From: Synechococcus sp. PCC 7336 | GTDB lineage: Bacteria; Cyanobacteriota; Cyanobacteriia; Thermostichales; PCC-7336 | Assembly (NCBI RefSeq): GCF_000332275.1 | Contig: NZ_CM001776.1 | Location: forward strand, 1,054,001 to 1,118,000 | Direction: 5' to 3' | Length of the DNA: 64,000 nucleotides | In this document: positions 8,319 through 16,812 of the stretch, in pieces | How positions within the stretch are numbered: the first letter of the stretch is position 1 | Layout: each line of letters starts with the position of its first letter | Made by a program: the position numbers and the translations under genes | The notes under the pieces: generated by a model | What the model was told of the DNA's origin: nothing | The model's input: only the letters and a program-made list of their open reading frames with translations | Databases searched by the model: none

Positions 8319-9140
8319 CTATTGCGGCGAGACAATTAAGTCAACCCGACGATTGCGCTGCCGTCCGGTTTCTGTCCCGTTGTCTGCCACGGGCGATGCA
8401 GCACCGTGGCCGGTGGTTGTCCAGCGGTAGCCCTGTCCTGCATCGGGCAGACGCTGTTTGAGAAATTCCTGCACCGAAGTCGCCCGCTCGACGGATAGAA
8501 CGAGGTTGTAGTCGGGGTCGCCAATATTATCGGTATGCCCTGCCACCTGGATGTGGGCAAAGGGCATGGCAGCCAGAATACCCACCACCTGTTCGAGCAG
8601 GCTCGCCGCCTCGGGCTTGATGGCAGATTGGTTGAAGTCAAATAGAACGTCTCCCGGCAAGCTAATGGTTTGAGTTCCCAAGCGGATTTGCGGTGCAGTG
8701 GGGTCGTTAAATGAGTTGACGGGGGAGAACGAGTCTAGATCGCTGTCTGCTGGCGGCGGGGCTGCCGTTGTGGGAACATCGCCTCCAGAAGCATTAGCGG
8801 CAGCAGATGTTCCCGTTTCTGCCACCTGTGTTTCGAGGGCTTCCAACCGGGTTAGGAGCTGGATAATTTCCTGACGGATGGCGCGAATTTCAGCCTGTAG
8901 GGCCTGAGAAGAGTTTGAGTCGGGGGATGAGTTGGGAACCTGTGCCACCCAGCGATCGCCAGTGCTCGCTTGTAGGAGGCTGGAGTTGGGAGAGGCGATC
9001 GCTATGGGTTGTAGCGCCAAAGCCAGTCCCAGCCCAACTCCAGTCGCAATTAGTCTGCCAAGTTGAAACACAGCACTTCGATCCCCATCCCAAAACACAC
9101 GACCCCATCCTAAAAGAGACCGCTGAAAACCACCAGACAT
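8319..9140 (-). CDS. OmpA-family cell-envelope protein
   Basis: 273 residues. A hydrophobic N-terminal stretch (about 24-50, LIATGVGLGLALALQPIAIA) is a probable signal or anchor, followed by a short coiled coil (EIRAIRQEIIQLLTRLEALETQV), a Ser/Pro/Ala-rich linker, and an OmpA C-terminal domain (about 160-273). That domain shows LFDFNQSAIKPEA, VAGHTDNIGDPDYNLVLSVERA and GRQRNRRVDLIV, the usual peptidoglycan-binding pattern. It probably links the outer or inner membrane to the wall. The exact start is uncertain because the signal region contains no better in-frame ATG. Confidence 0.85.
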   Translation of the reverse strand: MSGGFQRSLLGWGRVFWDGDRSAVFQLGRLIATGVGLGLALALQPIAIASPNSSLLQASTGDRWVAQVPNSSPDSNSSQALQAEIRAIRQEIIQLLTRLEALETQVAETGTSAAANASGGDVPTTAAPPPADSDLDSFSPVNSFNDPTAPQIRLGTQTISLPGDVLFDFNQSAIKPEAASLLEQVVGILAAMPFAHIQVAGHTDNIGDPDYNLVLSVERATSVQEFLKQRLPDAGQGYRWTTTGHGAASPVADNGTETGRQRNRRVDLIVSPQ

Positions 9141-9293
9141 CTATTCTTGGCGTTCGCGCAAGAGAATTAAGCGAATATATCTACGTTGGAACCACGCCCT
9201 GTATTGACACTCGACTGTGCCGCGCTAAACGGTGCATTGGTGGTGCCGCGAGCCTTGCTGCTACGCTGCTATCACCCCCTCAAAAATAGTGTT

Positions 9294-10568
9294 GTGAACG
9301 CCTCTACTCCCGAGCTGATGCCCGTCCTCACCGCCGCACAATTGGTGCTGGATTGCGCCCAACCCCTCGGCCCCGAATGGGTGCCTTTAGCCGCTGCTCG
9401 CGATCGCATCTTGGCCCGCGACTTACTCAGCCCGCAAGACTTCCCAGCCGCCAATACCTCTAGCATGGATGGCTATGCCGTCCGCCACGCAGACATTGCC
9501 ACCATCCCCTGCCAATTGGCAGTTTCCGCCACCCTACCTGCCGGTACCGTCACCACCGAACCGCTACAGCCCGGTCGGGCGGTACGCATATTCACCGGAT
9601 CGCAACTGCCTCCAGGGGCGGACACCGTTGTGATGCAAGAGGATACCGAACGTCTCGACGAGTGCTCCGTTCGTATCCTGGAGCCCTACTCGCTGGGCAA
9701 ATTTGTGCGTTCCGCCGGACAGTTTTGCCGAGTGGGGGATGTGCTGGTGCGTAAAGGGCAACGGTTGGCAGCTCCAGAAGTGGCACTGTTGGCTGCCGTG
9801 CGGCAACTGAATGTCAGAGTCTACCGACGTCCTCGGGTGACCCTTTTTTCCACCGGAGACGAACTGGTGCGGGCCGACCAAAAACCCGGTCCCGGTCAAA
9901 TTGTGGACTCCAATCAACCGGGATTGGAGGCGTTAGTTCAGGCGGCGGGGGGGCTGCCTCAATGTTTGGGGATTGTGCGAGATACAACAGCAGGCCAAAT
10001 CTCTGGCGGTAAAGCCAAGCTGAAGCGGACCATCGCCCAAGCCCTCACCTGCACCGATCTGATTTTGTCTAGCGGAGGCGTATCGGTGGGGGATTACGAC
10101 CTGGTTGAGGAGGTTCTGGCAGAGTTGGGGGCTACCATCCACATCCGCAAAGTGGCGATTAAACCGGGTAAGCCATTTACTTTTGCCACCTTCGAGTCAG
10201 CCTTTCCCCCCGGCCCGCAGGTGCTCTATTGCGGGCTGCCCGGAAATCCCGTATCGGCGATGGTGTGTTTCTGGCGATTCGTAAAGCCCTTATTGCGCAA
10301 GCTACAGGGAGAATTGCCGCCGTGGTCTCCCAGTTTCCCAAGGGCGATCGCCACAGCAGAGTTGCGAGCTGGGGGCAAGCGAGAGACTTATCTTTGGGGT
10401 AATGTTCGGGTGGAGGACGGCCAGTTGCGGTTTGCCCCAGCCAACGAGCATGGCTCTGGCAACCTAGTTAACTTGGCAGGCACCAACGCACTGGCGATCT
10501 TGGCCATCGGTCAAACCTGCATTGCGGCAGGGGAACCGGTTCCCGTCTTACTGTCGCAACCGATCTGA
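9294..10568 (+). CDS. moeA: Molybdopterin molybdenumtransferase MoeA
   Basis: MoeA inserts molybdate into adenylylated molybdopterin to complete molybdenum cofactor. Visible family blocks: NTSSMDGYAVR, the IFTGSQLPPGADTVVMQED segment, VTLFSTGDELV, the MoCF-binding LILSSGGVSVGDYD, KVAIKPGKPFTF and YCGLPGNPVSAMVCF. The open frame extends back to an ATG at 9186, but the extra 36 residues do not resemble the family. I place the start at the GTG at 9294 (424 aa); the ATG at 9318 is equally possible. Product identity is certain, start is not. A small frame and a cobalamin-type gene follow on the same strand. Confidence 0.93.
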   Translation: MNASTPELMPVLTAAQLVLDCAQPLGPEWVPLAAARDRILARDLLSPQDFPAANTSSMDGYAVRHADIATIPCQLAVSATLPAGTVTTEPLQPGRAVRIFTGSQLPPGADTVVMQEDTERLDECSVRILEPYSLGKFVRSAGQFCRVGDVLVRKGQRLAAPEVALLAAVRQLNVRVYRRPRVTLFSTGDELVRADQKPGPGQIVDSNQPGLEALVQAAGGLPQCLGIVRDTTAGQISGGKAKLKRTIAQALTCTDLILSSGGVSVGDYDLVEEVLAELGATIHIRKVAIKPGKPFTFATFESAFPPGPQVLYCGLPGNPVSAMVCFWRFVKPLLRKLQGELPPWSPSFPRAIATAELRAGGKRETYLWGNVRVEDGQLRFAPANEHGSGNLVNLAGTNALAILAIGQTCIAAGEPVPVLLSQPI

Positions 10569-10591
10569 AGGCGCTTGCAAAAGTTCTCGCA

Positions 10592-10752
10592 GTGGCTCGC
10601 TCGCTCGACTTTTTTCCCATAGCGGAACTTCTCACCCTCTTGTGGGAAAGCTGGCAGCTAGACCGACAATTACCTGCTTCCTCAGAGCAGGCGATCGCTC
10701 GAATCGGCAGTTTATGGCAAAAAGGGGCCATGACAGATGGAGTGGCACACTA
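10592..10752 (+). CDS. Candidate small protein (53 aa) upstream of cbiC
   Basis: A GTG-initiated frame of 53 codons reading RSLDFFPIAELLTLLWES and later AIARIGSLWQKGA before TAG at 10750-10752. It fills the 168-bp gap between moeA and the precorrin-8X methylmutase and overlaps the latter's ATG by 16 bp, so it could be translationally coupled. Residue composition (Leu, Trp and Ala rich, amphipathic helices) looks protein-like rather than random, but no ribosome site is clear and I know no named family. It could equally be an untranslated spacer. Confidence 0.4.
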
Positions 10753-11393
10753 GCGACGCAGAAAACTTGGCTGAAATCGATCGGCAGGTCGGGCAGCACG
10801 ATCTTGCCCCTGCCGAATACGAAGTGGTTCGCCGTGCCATCTACGCCACGGCTGATTTTGACTATCTGCATTCCATTCATTTTTCCGACAACGCCCTTGC
10901 CTCGGGCGCGGCAGCCTTAGCTGCCCGCACGACGCTCGTGGTGGATTGCCCCATGGTGCAAGTGGGGATTATCCGTACCATTCAGAACACCTTTGCCAAT
11001 CCCGTCTATTGCGGTACCGACGCCATCACTCGTCCCCAGCGCAGTAAATCTGACACTGCCTGGGGATTGGAAACGCTTGCCCGTCGCTATCCAGAAGCAA
11101 TCTACGTCATCGGTCAGTCAGCCTCAGCACAGGTGGGGCTGGTGGAACTGATCGTCGAAAAGGAAGTCGATCCAGCTTTGGTCGTGGCGGCTCCTCCCTG
11201 TTTTGGCGATACCAACGCCTCGCGGCAGACACTGGCAGAATTGGGAGTTCCCCACATCTGCACCACGGATGGAAAAGGAGGCTCGATGGTTGCGGCAGCA
11301 ATACTAGATGGCCTGCTCGATTTATCTTGGCAGGCTTACGCCCGCAAAGGGACTCCACAGCAGCAAAGGACAGTGGCTGCGAGCCGCAGTTAA
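10737..11393 (+). CDS. cbiC: Precorrin-8X methylmutase
   Basis: 218 residues, the usual length for CbiC/CobH. The enzyme moves a methyl group from C-11 to C-12 of precorrin-8X to give hydrogenobyrinate or its cobalt form in cobalamin synthesis. Signature segments: DYLHSIHFSDNALASGAAAL with the candidate catalytic His, VVDCPMVQVGI, NPVYCGTD, AIYVIGQSASA, and AAPPCFGD. The stop codon overlaps that of convergent purK by 4 bp. cobU at 14.4 kb is the only other cobalamin gene in view, so the pathway is dispersed. Naming cbiC or cobH depends on the early- or late-cobalt route, which this window does not reveal. Confidence 0.93.
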   Translation: MEWHTSDAENLAEIDRQVGQHDLAPAEYEVVRRAIYATADFDYLHSIHFSDNALASGAAALAARTTLVVDCPMVQVGIIRTIQNTFANPVYCGTDAITRPQRSKSDTAWGLETLARRYPEAIYVIGQSASAQVGLVELIVEKEVDPALVVAAPPCFGDTNASRQTLAELGVPHICTTDGKGGSMVAAAILDGLLDLSWQAYARKGTPQQQRTVAASRS

Positions 11394-12583
11394 GCATCCC
11401 CCGCGTTCTCGTTATCTCTGGATCGCCACCTCGACAGCGCGTCGCGAGCCTCGATCGCAGCATCGCGCGCGCGGTCAATGGAAGAGGCGATCGCATTCAA
11501 ATGCCCCATCTTCCGACCGGGGCGCTCGGCTGATTTGCCGTACCAATGCAAATAGACCCCTGCAGGCACTAAAGCAGCATCCAGTGGCAGGCTGACATTA
11601 GCCCCCTGCCGAGTCCCAAAAATATTCGCCATCGCAACAGCAGGCACCAACAATTCCGTCGAACCTAACGGTAAATCCAACACTGCCCGAACGTGTTGCT
11701 CGAATTGATTGGTGGCACAGCCATTCAACGTGTAATGGCCGGAATTGTGGGGACGAGGGGCCAATTCGTTGACTAAAACATCGCCCGATTTTGTCAGAAA
11801 TAGCTCGACACCGATCGCGCCGACAGACTCGATCGCCCTGACAGCAGCGATCGCTATCTCTTGCGCCTTCTCACCCACTGCTCGGGGAATCGCCGCAGGG
11901 GCAATCGTATAATCGCAAACATAATTCTTCTGCACCGTCGTCGCCACCGGATAGCTGCGGCAATCGCCATTCCGCCGCCGGATCGCCATCACCGCCAATT
12001 CCTGTTCGAATGGCACAAACTCTTCCGCCAACAGTTGCCCTAAAGGCTCCATATCTGGCGGACAAAACCGAGCCCAAATGGATTCGAGCTCCTGGTGCGA
12101 CCGAGCGATCGCCGTTCCGTGCCCGTCATACCCCATTCGCCGCGTCTTCAGCACCAGCGGCAGTCCTAACTCCGCCACCGCCAGTTGCACATCGGCCCAG
12201 CTATCCACCGCTCTAAACTGCGGCACCGGCAACCCCGCCGCCTGCAAGTGCGATCGCTGCAACCACTTATCCTGAACGCACTCCAAGCTTCGCCCTTGCG
12301 GCCAAACCGGCGTCCCCCGCCGCACCAACTCGTCCAAATCTGCCGCCGCCACAAACTCGTGTTCGAGCGTAATCACATCGACCGCCTCAGCCCAGCCCAG
12401 CAAATCCTCCCGTTTCGTCCAATCCCCCACACAGACATCGCTCACCGGAGCGGCAGAACAATCGGCACTGGGGTGCAAGACAGAAACGCCGATCCCCATT
12501 TGCTGGGCGGCGATCGCCATCATGCGGCCCAATTGTCCGCCCCCAATAATACCGAGGGTTATCGGAAGTGTTGTCGAACTCAT
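11390..12583 (-). CDS. purK: 5-(carboxyamino)imidazole ribonucleotide synthase
   Basis: 397 residues starting at the ATG at 12583, which directly begins the family N-terminus TLGIIGGGQLGRMMAIAAQ. PurK is an ATP-grasp enzyme carboxylating AIR with bicarbonate in purine synthesis. Visible blocks: VLHPSADCSAAPVSDVCVGDW, LEHEFV, VLKTRRMGYDGHGT, EEFVPFEQELAV, and NELAPRPHNSGHYT. A longer open frame to 12841 runs into the RNase P RNA and is discarded. purE is not in the window. The gene ends tail to tail with cbiC, and rnpB lies immediately upstream on the same strand. Confidence 0.95.
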   Translation of the reverse strand: MSSTTLPITLGIIGGGQLGRMMAIAAQQMGIGVSVLHPSADCSAAPVSDVCVGDWTKREDLLGWAEAVDVITLEHEFVAAADLDELVRRGTPVWPQGRSLECVQDKWLQRSHLQAAGLPVPQFRAVDSWADVQLAVAELGLPLVLKTRRMGYDGHGTAIARSHQELESIWARFCPPDMEPLGQLLAEEFVPFEQELAVMAIRRRNGDCRSYPVATTVQKNYVCDYTIAPAAIPRAVGEKAQEIAIAAVRAIESVGAIGVELFLTKSGDVLVNELAPRPHNSGHYTLNGCATNQFEQHVRAVLDLPLGSTELLVPAVAMANIFGTRQGANVSLPLDAALVPAGVYLHWYGKSAERPGRKMGHLNAIASSIDRARDAAIEARDALSRWRSRDNENAGDA

Positions 12584-12623
12584 GCACCCGTTAGAACGCT
12601 TCAGGACTACCGATCTCGGGGAG

Positions 12624-12643
12624 GATCTGGCGATCGCCAGATC
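12624..12643. repeat. 20-bp perfect palindrome centred on HIP1, between rnpB and purK
   Basis: GATCTGGCGATCGCCAGATC is fully self-complementary and is centred on the HIP1 core. It lies just downstream of the folded 3' end of RNase P RNA and 41 bp upstream of the purK ATG. It could form a short hairpin (terminator or processing signal for rnpB), but there is no following T run on the minus strand. It may also simply be an extended HIP1 site. Confidence 0.6.
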
Positions 12644-12649
12644 GGCGAG

Positions 12650-13092
12650 GGAAAGAAAAGCCGGACATAAGCCGGGTTCTGTTACTGCAGACCTGCTGCA
12701 GCGGCAATCATCTATCTGGGATGGCCATTGCTGACCACCTCTTGCGGCTCGCTTCAACCGTCGAGTTCTCTCGAAACCCACGATCCAACAGACAGGGGCG
12801 AAGAACAGCCGTATTCCTGCTGCTGCGGCCTTGCTCCCCACCGGGGTTTACCGAGCCAATGCCTCTCGACATTGCTGGTGGGCTCTTACATTAAGCTCGC
12901 GCCCCACCTTTGCACCCTTACCTGTGCGATCGCCCACTCCAAGAGCGATCGATCGCCATCGGCGGTATGTTTCTGTGGCACTATCCTCGCGGTCGCCCGC
13001 ACTGGAAGTTTCTCCAGCGGTGCGTTCTTCTGGGAGCCCGGACTTTCCTCATCTAGAGACTAGACGCGATCGCCTCGCCTGCTTTTCTTTCC
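12650..13092 (-). ncRNA. rnpB: RNase P RNA
   Basis: About 440 bases on the complement with all the bacterial type A landmarks in order. These are the 5' GAGGAAAGTCCGGGCTCCC, CAGAAACATACCGCC, GGTAAGGGTGCAAAGGTG, the GTAAGAGCCCACCAG cruciform region, GGTAAACCCC, AGATAGATGATTGCC, and the 3' ACAGAACCCGGCTTATGTCC. The ends pair through AAAGAAAAGC (5') and GCTTTTCTTT (3'), which sets the boundaries given. It is the catalytic RNA that trims the 5' leaders of pre-tRNAs. A HIP1 octamer is embedded in the 5' helix region. It sits directly upstream of purK. Confidence 0.96.
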
Positions 13093-13161
13093 CCCTCTAC
13101 TCTACCGAGTCGCCGTCCAGACAGAAAAATAGGCTGGAGTGACAGGCGATCGCCCCAGTCC

Positions 13162-14271
13162 TCAAGAGCCAAACGCAAAGCTAGAAAAGCTCAATTCGTT
13201 GGTGCGATGCCAGCCATAGATCTGCTCGCGAAACGCTTTCCACTGCTCGTAAATCTCTCTAAAACCCGCATCTTCAGTAGCTTTCTCCTCCAAAAAGTCG
13301 GTTGCTGCCTGTCGGGCAGTGGTCATAATCTCCGGGCTGTAGGTGCGCAGTTGAGTGCCTCCTGCCACCAAACGCTTCAGGGCTGCCCCGTTGAGGGCGT
13401 CATACTTGGCCAACATATCCATATTGGCCTCGAAGGCAGCCGTCTTAAAGATCTCTCGATAGATCTGCGGCAACCCATTCCAGGCATCTAAATTCACCAT
13501 CACATCTAATGTGGGACCGGCCTCCCACCAGCCGGGAAAGTAATAGAAGGGAGCCGCATCGTTGAGCCCCAACTTTTCATCGTCATAAGGCCCCACCCAT
13601 TCAGCCGCATCGATTGCCCCCCGCTCCAGCGACAAGAAAATCTCTCCCCCCGGCAACACTTGAACCAAAACCCCCAACCGCCTCATCACCTCCCCGCCAA
13701 TACCGGGAATGCGCATCTTCAGCCCCTGCAAATCTTCTGCAGTATTAATTTCCCGCTTGAACCAGCCCCCCATCTGAGTGCCCGTGTTCCCCGCCGGGAA
13801 AGCGGCGATATTGAAGTCAGAATAAATTTTCTGCATGGCTTCCAAGCCGCCGCCGCGGTAGAGCCAAGCGTTCTGCTGCTGGGCCGTCAGCCCGAAGGGC
13901 ACTGCCGTGCCGAAGGCAAAGGCCGGGTTTTTGCCCACGTAATAGTAGTCAGCCGTATGGCCGCATTCGATCGTGCCCTCCTGGACCGCGTCGAGCACCT
14001 GCAGTCCCGGCACAATTTCACCCGCAGCAAATGGCGTAATCGTAAACCGATCGCCGGTCATGGCGGCAACGCGATCGCAAACCGTCGTGGCCCCGCCGTA
14101 AATCGTGTCTAACGACTTCGGCCAACTGGTGGCCATGCGCCAGCGCACTCTGGGCAGGCTGCTATCGGCAGCAACGGAACTGGAGGTCGTGGGTTGAGAA
14201 GAGCAGGCGGCAAGTGCGGCAGTGCTGGCTGCCCCTATGGCGGTTGCCCCTAATAGATGTCGGCGTTTCAT
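13162..14271 (-). CDS. TRAP transporter substrate-binding lipoprotein (DctP/TakP type), orphan copy
   Basis: 369 residues. The N-terminus MKRRHLLGATAIGAAS has paired arginines and a lipobox-like ALAAC, so export followed by lipid attachment is likely. The mature part matches the TakP-type DctP family: MATSWPKSLDTIYGGA, FAAGEIVPGLQVLDAVQEGT, NTGTQMGGWF, LKMRIPGIGG, and EWVGPYDDEKLGL. Related proteins bind alpha-keto acids or similar carboxylates. No DctQ or DctM genes adjoin it. A close paralogue at 27281-28402 heads a complete TRAP operon, so this orphan may feed the same membrane subunits with another ligand. Neighbours are cobU and rnpB. Confidence 0.92.
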   Translation of the reverse strand: MKRRHLLGATAIGAASTAALAACSSQPTTSSSVAADSSLPRVRWRMATSWPKSLDTIYGGATTVCDRVAAMTGDRFTITPFAAGEIVPGLQVLDAVQEGTIECGHTADYYYVGKNPAFAFGTAVPFGLTAQQQNAWLYRGGGLEAMQKIYSDFNIAAFPAGNTGTQMGGWFKREINTAEDLQGLKMRIPGIGGEVMRRLGVLVQVLPGGEIFLSLERGAIDAAEWVGPYDDEKLGLNDAAPFYYFPGWWEAGPTLDVMVNLDAWNGLPQIYREIFKTAAFEANMDMLAKYDALNGAALKRLVAGGTQLRTYSPEIMTTARQAATDFLEEKATEDAGFREIYEQWKAFREQIYGWHRTNELSFSSFAFGS

Positions 14272-14384
14272 ATCGAGCGCGTTATAAAAGTATTCTGAAG
14301 CACAGATCGAGTCTGCGGGCCAGATTCTATCACTCCTCTCCAGAAACGCGATCGATTCTCCCTAGATTTAACAATCTCTGCCCG

Positions 14385-14981
14385 TTAGAAACTCTGGGGC
14401 TCTGTCTTGTCCCCCACTGGATCGCCGCTCGCCGACCGACCCATCTGCACTAGATCGATCGCGTATCCCGCTGCCACCAAATACACCGCATCTGACAGTG
14501 CCCCCACCCGCTGGCAGAGTAAACCGAGGCGATCGCGAAACCGCCGCCCCAATTCGTAGGCGGGCACTACCCCCCAGCCCACTTCCTCGGCCACCAAAAT
14601 TACATCTGCTCTACAGTGCTGCAGAGCGTCCGAGAGCTGCTCCACTTGGCGATCCCAAAGATCCGGTTCGCATTCAATCCAGTTTGCTGCCCAAGAGCCG
14701 AGGGAATCCACCAAGTATGTGGCCCCTGCCGGGGCCGTGGCGATCGCCTGCGGTAACTGCAGCGGAATTTCGAGGGTTGTCCAGGTTTGAGGGCGAGTTT
14801 GGCGATGTTGCTCGATGCGCGCTTGCCATTCGCGATCGTCGGGATTCGTGCGGGCGGTTGCGATGTAGGTGACGGGGCGATTGGTTTCTACTGCCAGACG
14901 TTCGGCAAAGGCACTTTTGCCCGAACGGGACGGTCCGGTGACCAGCACAACCTGAGTTCGATGGCTCTGCATTGCCCTCAC
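14385..14981 (-). CDS. cobU: Adenosylcobinamide kinase / guanylyltransferase
   Basis: 198 residues. CobU phosphorylates adenosylcobinamide and transfers GMP to it, preparing the lower-ligand attachment of cobalamin. The P-loop GPSRSGKS lies at about 16-23, followed by YIATARTNPDDREWQARIEQH with the nucleotide-accepting His, WTTLEIP, TYLVDSLGSWAANW, and VAEEVGWGVVPA, all typical. The Met at codon 4 is a possible alternative start. It lies between a conserved hypothetical gene and the orphan TRAP binding protein, all on the minus strand. Confidence 0.93.
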   Translation of the reverse strand: MRAMQSHRTQVVLVTGPSRSGKSAFAERLAVETNRPVTYIATARTNPDDREWQARIEQHRQTRPQTWTTLEIPLQLPQAIATAPAGATYLVDSLGSWAANWIECEPDLWDRQVEQLSDALQHCRADVILVAEEVGWGVVPAYELGRRFRDRLGLLCQRVGALSDAVYLVAAGYAIDLVQMGRSASGDPVGDKTEPQSF

Positions 14982-15000
14982 CCCCGGCCCCAGAGCAGCC

Positions 15001-15528
15001 CTAACTCACCTTCTGGCCGTCCACCAGTACGAGGGATTGCCCTTCTGGCTCGGCCCACAAATCCCAAAACTGCTCCTCTTCAACACCGGCTAAAAAGCCC
15101 TCGATCGGGATCTTCAGGGGCGGAAATGTGCGGGGGCCGCTGGGTTTGCGGTGGATGGAGACTACTAACTTGTCTCCTTGGGCGCTAACATTGCCGCGCA
15201 GGTTGAAGCCCGCCTCGGCCTCTTCGGGGGCAGGTAAAAAACCGTCTTCTGGTTCTTGTGCCGGATCGGTGGCAATTTTGACGATGCCGAAGCCCATCAC
15301 ATCGCCACGGGGTTGGGGATGGACGTAAAACCAGTAGGAACGCTCGGTTTCGACGCAATGATTGAATTTTTCCAGTAGCTCTACCCGTGCGGGGGTGGCG
15401 GGATGTTCGCTACCGTCTTCGGTAACTAGGGTGGCCTGAGCGTAACCTTGGGCGGGTACGAGCTGGCCTTTGACAAAGCCGAGCGCGCGATATTGCAGGG
15501 GGTTGGCGGGGGCGGGAATTGGCAACAT
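15001..15528 (-). CDS. Conserved hypothetical protein (175 aa)
   Basis: 175 residues with no signal or membrane segment. It reads as a compact beta-rich protein (YRALGFVKGQLVPAQGYAQATL, SYWFYVHPQPRGDVMGFGIVKI, FNLRGNVSAQGDKLVVSIHR). The pattern, repeated short beta strands with GNVSAQGDKLVV, suggests an OB-like fold, but I cannot assign a function. It is upstream of cobU with 19 bp between them and probably co-transcribed. Composition is native. Confidence 0.75.
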   Translation of the reverse strand: MLPIPAPANPLQYRALGFVKGQLVPAQGYAQATLVTEDGSEHPATPARVELLEKFNHCVETERSYWFYVHPQPRGDVMGFGIVKIATDPAQEPEDGFLPAPEEAEAGFNLRGNVSAQGDKLVVSIHRKPSGPRTFPPLKIPIEGFLAGVEEEQFWDLWAEPEGQSLVLVDGQKVS

Positions 15529-15859
15529 AAGGGTTCGGGGAGAGAGTGCGATCGGTGCTGTCCGAGCGGGCGCGGTAGCTTATCTAGGCTACAGTACGAA
15601 GCCAGCCGGAGAAAGAGGTGGGGAGTGACGATGCGATCGCTCGTCCCCTCAAAAGGGTAATAGTTCTGTTGCTTACGCGATCGAGGACACCAGCATCCCC
15701 TTTCTACTCTGGAGACACTTTGCGAACAAGCCTGCGAAGCAGACGCCGATCCCGGGACTGCGAATCGCGATCGCTTGTAACTGATTGTCATCGCGATCGC
15801 CCACTTCTGGATGCAGCGCCTATCCTAGGAGGAGTGCTGGATCGAAGAGAGGCGCGGGT
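15529..15859. other. Gene-free divergent spacer
   Basis: 331 bp between the divergent 175-residue gene and the J-domain gene. It contains several HIP1 or near-HIP1 sites and presumably both promoters. I see no convincing reading frame, hairpin or repeat in it. Confidence 0.5.
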
Positions 15860-16720
15860 ATGCCTGCCGACACGCATTACGAACGCTTAGGGGTGCCACT
15901 CAACGCTAACCTCGACGAGATCAAAACGGCCTATCGGCGGTTGGCTCGCGAGCTACATCCCGATAAACTACCCGACAATTTACCTTTTGCTCTGCAAGAA
16001 CTCGCCCGACGGGAGTACGGACTCCTGCGGGAAGCCTATCTGGTGCTGAGCAACGCCAAAGCCCGCGCCACCTACGATCGCCAATTGGCCGAGCGCTTTG
16101 CCGCAGAATATCCCCAGGTGGCGCACTCGGTTCCCGGTCCCCGGCGGCATCGGCTCCATCCTCGCGGCGGTTGGAACTGGCAGTGGTCGGTTTTAGTGGC
16201 CTTGGCGATCGTGGCCTTAGCCACCACTGCCCTCGCTCTGGGCAACGGCTTTGCCTTTATGCTTCGCCGCACCTCCGAAGCTAGAAGTGCCACCGCAGAA
16301 CCCTCCCCAAATGCCGAGTCCGCGCCTGCGAAAACGACTCCGGCCTCCAGGCCAGCACGTCTCTCTGAAACTCAGTCTGCCAGTGCAGCTCGGTCCGACG
16401 ATAATGCGTCCGCTGCTGAGACAGCGGCTGTTGCCGAGGACGAGTTTAGCCCCGGGGAGATTACTCGCTTTGCGACGGTTTTACTAGAGTTTCAATCCTT
16501 GAGGGCAACTGCAGATGCTGCTCTAGAGACAGCCCAGACCTCTGAAGAGCGCCGCCAGATCGAAGCGACATTCGAGGCCGGTGCTGCACCCATTTTGGCT
16601 TCCTACGACTTGTCCCCCGAGCTATTCCAGCAAATTGCGCACAGAGCTCAAACCGATGCAAAACTGCGCTTGGCCGTGTCTGATGCCACGTCGCGCCTGC
16701 AGCGCTTGCGGCGGCGATAG
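15860..16720 (+). CDS. Membrane-anchored J-domain protein
   Basis: 286 residues from the ATG at 15860, preceded by AGAGG; an upstream in-frame ATG at 15785 adds unrelated residues. An N-terminal J-domain (about 4-75) contains YRRLARELHPDKLP with the HPD motif. It is followed by a basic linker, one transmembrane segment (about 112-133, SVLVALAIVALATTALALG), an Ala/Ser/Pro-rich low-complexity stretch, and a C-terminal helical domain (ITRFATVLLEFQSLRATADAAL). Topology suggests a J-domain in the cytoplasm recruiting DnaK to a membrane. The C-terminal domain is not recognised. Confidence 0.85.
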   Translation: MPADTHYERLGVPLNANLDEIKTAYRRLARELHPDKLPDNLPFALQELARREYGLLREAYLVLSNAKARATYDRQLAERFAAEYPQVAHSVPGPRRHRLHPRGGWNWQWSVLVALAIVALATTALALGNGFAFMLRRTSEARSATAEPSPNAESAPAKTTPASRPARLSETQSASAARSDDNASAAETAAVAEDEFSPGEITRFATVLLEFQSLRATADAALETAQTSEERRQIEATFEAGAAPILASYDLSPELFQQIAHRAQTDAKLRLAVSDATSRLQRLRRR

Positions 16721-16812
16721 ATTCGTTCTAGAGAGGAGGCTTGGTGCTGTGCCCCGACCGATTCGCGCCACAATAGCAGCAAAAGTTTCGCTAGAGCTAA
16801 CATACCTATATT

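Noticed and set aside
12584-12841. 86-residue N-terminal extension of purK
   Set aside because: It reads through the 3' part of RNase P RNA; the ATG at 12583 starts exactly at the PurK N-terminus.
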